64,000 nucleotides of DNA from Nemopilema nomurai (Eukaryota; Cnidaria; Scyphozoa; Rhizostomeae; Rhizostomatidae), in the NCBI GenBank assembly GCA_003864495.1, contig ML133383.1:3927560-3991559 (forward strand), written 5' to 3'. The translations under genes were made by a program, and so were the position numbers. A model generated the notes under the pieces. That model was not told the DNA's origin and did no database searches. It saw nothing but the letters and a program-made list of their open reading frames with translations. This document shows positions 60,101 to 64,000 of this stretch, piece by piece. Positions within the stretch are counted from its first letter, which is position 1. Each line of letters starts with the position of its first letter.

Positions 60101-62452
60101 GCGGGGGAGGGGGGTGATGAATTAATGCAAGTCAAAGAATTGCTGTTAATGTTCCAACAATTTTGGCAAGAATTGTAGTCCTGTAACATCCATTTATTTC
60201 CTCCATTCAAAGGCAAAAGCCTTTTTTCCATTCCAAACTTCTACAGCTTGATGCATGTTAATGAAGGTAATGAAAAGATCTCTTTTGGTGCTTTGGCTGC
60301 AAGATCATACTGAATTTAGTTCGGATGCTAATCAGAGCTTCTTCTCCCAGGGCAACTTTGATTATTTTTTGGGAGTTTTCTATTTGACACCTTTATGATT
60401 AACATCAACAAGAGTCTTATATCATTGTGAAGCTTTTTGCAATTGTTTTGAATGGAACATCCATTTCAAGTTGCTATGAGTCTGTAGGCTTCGAAAAATG
60501 ACCAAAAGCTGATAGAAATAGCTTTCAGTTAGGACCACTACACTGTCTGTCTGTCTAATAGGAGTTCTCAAACCTGTCTTTGTATCAATACAAATTCCTG
60601 TTCTATGTAGATAGAAAAAAATTTTTTTGTTGCTTTGACATTGCTTAAAGAATGTGTGAGTGGACTCTATTCGTTCAAAGCATAGTCATTCATGACATAG
60701 CAATCTGTTCATTGAAAGTATATTAGATTTCCATGAATTATAATATGCCATATTTTCCTGATTTTTAGTATTTAAGTGCCCATGGTGTATTCAGAATAGA
60801 GTGTGAACCATCACCAATTTTTGAACTGGCACACTACTTCACAATTCCGGATGCAGCTATGCAAGTTTTCAACAAGAGTCCTGCAGTCTTCAAAACTGGA
60901 GTATTATCCTTCCTTTCTCTTGTAAGTAGAACATGTTATGTAGGCTGTGGCTTTATAATCAATTATTAAAGTTGGCATCCTGAAAATTTTTTGAAAGGCA
61001 TGGTTGATATATGTTGACAATCTTTTAATATCTCAGCATGTTTTTTTGTTATTTCCCTGCTTCTGGGTATCTTTCTTAATGTAGTTACCAGCAACTAACT
61101 GGTTGTTTTAAAATGATGACTTCAAGGTTTTGTTAAAGATTGGTTTATATTTTCAAATGTTAATAGCTGAAATGTTTTACTCAAATTTGTCTGGTAAATT
61201 TTGATAGATGGGATTTCAACTAGAGAAGGGCGGAATATGGATGAACCCTATGGCTTGGCATGCCATAGTGCTAGCCTGCTTTTCATCTCTCATTGCACCA
61301 TTTGGAGGCTTTTTTGCTAGTGGATTCAAACGGGCCTTTAAAGTGAAGGTAAAATTTAACTTTATATCCTTTAAAATTTAATTTTGATGTTTCTTAAAAG
61401 TATGAACAGAAGTACTCATGAAAATATTATGTGATGTTTGTAGTTGCAGTAGTCATGTATGAAGTGACCATGACCAATATCCTGACTGATCTTCTGTAAT
61501 GCTTTTCTCAATTCTGTATTTAATTGAAGGCTTTTTTATCTAAATTACCCACCGTCATCATTTGAAATATCCATCCTAATATCAGGTTATTACCAGCAGC
61601 AAAAGAAAACATCCAATGCCTGTTATTTTCCCACCACAGTTATGCTCAGTTTTTGCTAGAAAGACCCTAGAAGCATGACCTTTATCAATATTGTTATGAT
61701 AGTGTCTTTGTAATGCATGTGTTTTTCTTTAGGATTTTGGTGATACTATTCCTGGACATGGTGGGATTATGGATAGATTCGACTGTCAATATTTGATGGC
61801 AACTTTTGTCAATGTTTATATTGTCAGCTTCATTAGGTAAATGGTTTTTCATGTAACAACTTTACAATTGTTGAATACTATCACAGTCAGATGTTTCTCA
61901 GCCTGCATGACTCTTCTTTTTCCTTATACCTGTTTACATTATAAAGGCTCACTCTTTTTTGAAAACATGTCAACCCAAACTATAGTGGTAATAGAACAGA
62001 ACCAAACCATATTTTATGTTTAAGCTAACCACCTTAATAAAGACTATTAAGAGAATTAACTTTGCCATTATCAGAATCCAGGATATTTTTGTAGACTGAA
62101 ATAAACATTTATTTGAGCCCTTTATGCATATCTGAATTAAACCTACCACTTGCAAATGCATGATACATGCGAAAGTATTATTGTGAGCATTTCAATAGTT
62201 AGGCAAGTTGGCACTGGTAGTCTTGTCTCATAATGTATCTCAATCATTATAATCTATTCTACTCTGTCAATTTATTTGCAGCTGAAAGTCTCTTATCTAC
62301 TGTAAATGTATCTTAAACTTTTTTCAAATCTTAGAGCTAGTAATCCAAACAAGCTATTGAATCAGATTATGATGTTGCAACATAAAGACCAAATGGCTGT
62401 TTACACCACACTACAAGAAAGTTTGGTGAAGCGAGGATTGCTAACTGGGTAG
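54179..62452 (+). CDS. CDS1/2: Phosphatidate cytidylyltransferase (CDP-diacylglycerol synthase)
   Basis: Sixteen exons give 456 residues: 54179-54292, 55813-55871, 56311-56407, 56761-56858, 57217-57295, 57635-57695, 57944-58002, 58236-58318, 58591-58646, 59001-59032, 59428-59496, 59766-59813, 60769-60921, 61208-61348, 61733-61836, 62335-62452. All phases agree. The enzyme makes CDP-diacylglycerol from phosphatidate and CTP in the ER membrane, feeding phosphatidylinositol synthesis. A polar N-terminus (about 57 residues) is followed by KNWWVRS, the first membrane segment, [25 protein letters not shown] and [14 protein letters not shown]. The family signature, with [20 protein letters not shown] and GGIMDRFDC, spans exons 14 and 15. 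Length and order match animal CDS1/CDS2. Intron 6 uses a GC donor. A gene-dead retroelement LTR lies just upstream. Confidence 0.96.
57696..57943 (+). other. GC-AG intron 6 of the CDP-DAG synthase gene
   Basis: Exon 6 ends CACTGTTG and the intron begins GCAAGT. Only this junction keeps the frame into the IMMFVLSL of exon 7. The nearby GT sites at 57692 and 57700 would give a stop or a frameshift. The rest of the donor matches the strong consensus expected of rare GC-AG introns. Confidence 0.9.
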
Positions 62453-64000
62453 AGAAGTGCTATAACAGAATAATGCAGATGTCAATACTTCATGTAAAAT
62501 ATTATAAATGTGTCTTGCACTATTGCACAAAGAGTGAATTTAGTATCAACAGTCTTTAGTTGTGAGTGACATTTTGGCAAATTATTCCAATACTCACCAG
62601 GTATAAGAGGCTGTTCATCATTAAGACGTTCTTACACAAAGTGGCAATCAAACTCAATTAGAAAAGAAACACATTTGGTCCATAGTTTGCATAAATCATA
62701 TTTGTTTTTTTCTGTTATCATTGTTTATATTGTATTCTTTGTCTTTTATTAATCATACCTTTTGAAGTACAGCTTTAGATTTCCTTTTGCTATGATTTTT
62801 AAATGAGTCAAAGGAGCCCTTATCTTGGAAGTTGCTGCAGCAAACTGCAGTATAGATTTTCATATGTTTCAGCAGGTTTTTATGTGGGCTTAATCTCTAC
62901 TACACAAAAATATGAGGAGTATCACTTAACTTGATCCATGTAAACGGAAATTCAAAATGAAGGTCCAAAAGAATTTAGGTGTCTTAGCAATCTATTACCT
63001 TTTGCATATGTCCTTTACAACTCTTTTAACATTTAAAAAATTTGAAATTAAACTATAACAATTTTCAGATGATTTTCAAAGGATTTTTATTCACATGTCT
63101 TTTTGTGGTAGCTTCTGTCTTTCATTGTTATTGTTGTGAAATCTCTGCTGATGTTGAATAGAGTCTTTGTTCAGTTAGTCTTTTCTGGAATTTTAACATT
63201 TGTAGCTTATAAGTAAGACAATGTATCATATCAAATGAAATTCTGCTAACAGTGAAAACATTTCTTGCTGCAAAGGTTTTTGCTAGTCAGTAAGAAAACG
63301 TATTTTAAATGCTTTTTAAGATCACTCACTCATACCACAATAACTGCAGACCACAACATGCACTCAAGTGCAAGATTGATCGGTATGCAAGGCCCATCGT
63401 GACCGGGGGAGAACTGCCAAATAGTTCTCACACTTCAGTATGTTTCTTTTGTAACGGTGTACTGAAAGAAAAAGAACACAATGGGCAGCTCCCTCACCCA
63501 ATATAAATTTGATTCCGACGCCACTGTCAGCAAAGGGCAGAGAATAACAAGGGAAAATGTCATATTTGGTTAAAGATATGACAAAACATTTCTAACACAC
63601 TATTTTATGTGATTATATAGCATATACTGGTAAAAAGTCTCATACGACACAAATAAGATACTAAGAACGAATCACACTTGATCAAAAAAACTTAGAACAC
63701 TACAAGGTTTTATCGCTAGACACACAGAGAAAATTGAATAGGGCCTTATTTAGATCTTATAGAAATAATAAATGTTGTTTGAGACTAGTTGTTATTTCAT
63801 TTTCCAAAAGCAAGTAAAACTTTGCTATCTCAGGGTGGTTTGCAGGTGGCTGAAAAGCAGGGATTTATGGCTCTCTTTGTTTGGCTTTCAAATTCTAAAG
63901 AAACGCCACCAATCCAAGGCGATTTTTGGTATACAGAAGACTTTGCAGGTAAACTGCTTCGCAGACACAAAATTGACAATTTTTGGTTTGAAACACGTTG
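62453..64000. other. 3' flank/3' UTR of the CDP-DAG synthase gene, no further gene seen
   Basis: AT-rich sequence without recognised exons. It probably includes the 3' UTR. An AATAAA at 63767-63772 is far from the stop, and I cannot choose the true polyadenylation site. Confidence 0.45.

Noticed and set aside
1..64000. CRISPR arrays, bacterial operons, rRNA or tRNA genes
   Set aside because: Repeats present are simple tandem arrays without spacers, the genes are spliced eukaryotic genes, and no cloverleaf or rRNA core was recognised by eye.

Overview
The window is animal nuclear DNA: AT-rich, with long introns, genes split into short exons by standard GT-AG (one GC-AG) introns, and dispersed miniature transposons. 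The gene content (a short secreted collagen, a group XII phospholipase A2, a PDZ-GEF/RAPGEF2-6 exchange factor, a p24/TMED cargo receptor, an intronless class A GPCR and CDP-diacylglycerol synthase) is metazoan. The single-exon GPCR and small collagen suggest a non-vertebrate, perhaps a cnidarian such as an anthozoan. That taxonomic guess is inference only.

Layout. 145-5790 (+): five-exon secreted collagen-like protein. 6.3-9.9 kb: no recognised gene, but a transposon-like element with terminal inverted repeats. 10.03-10.9 kb (-): small coiled-coil protein of unknown function. 12.49-12.79 kb: a hAT-type miniature element with an 8-bp target duplication. 14.58-15.97 kb (+): three-exon group XII secreted phospholipase A2, converging on the next gene. 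17.75-39.83 kb (-): a RAPGEF2/6 (PDZ-GEF) gene resolved here into 38 phase-compatible exons carrying cNMP-binding-like, REM, PDZ, Ras-association and CDC25/RasGEF regions. Its first coding exon was not found. 39.8-45.4 kb: no recognised gene, with a pyrimidine-rich repetitive tract. 45.6-47.37 kb (-): p24-family cargo receptor. 48.8-49.64 kb (+): intronless rhodopsin-class GPCR. 51.46-53.96 kb (-): internally deleted Ty3/Gypsy-like retroelement with 103-bp LTRs and a 4-bp target duplication. 54.18-62.45 kb (+): 16-exon phosphatidate cytidylyltransferase (CDS1/2).

The genes form no operon or pathway cluster. Two (PLA2 and CDP-DAG synthase) act on phospholipids and one (RAPGEF) is a signalling GEF, but nothing shows co-regulation. 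I saw no clear sign of a wholly new biological system. The most unusual items are the compact collagen with its cysteine-bracketed interruption, the GPCR lacking the usual class A disulfide and DRY acid, the deleted retroelement next to the CDP-DAG synthase start codon, two miniature elements with exact target duplications, and an intron that is almost wholly polypyrimidine in the RAPGEF transcript.
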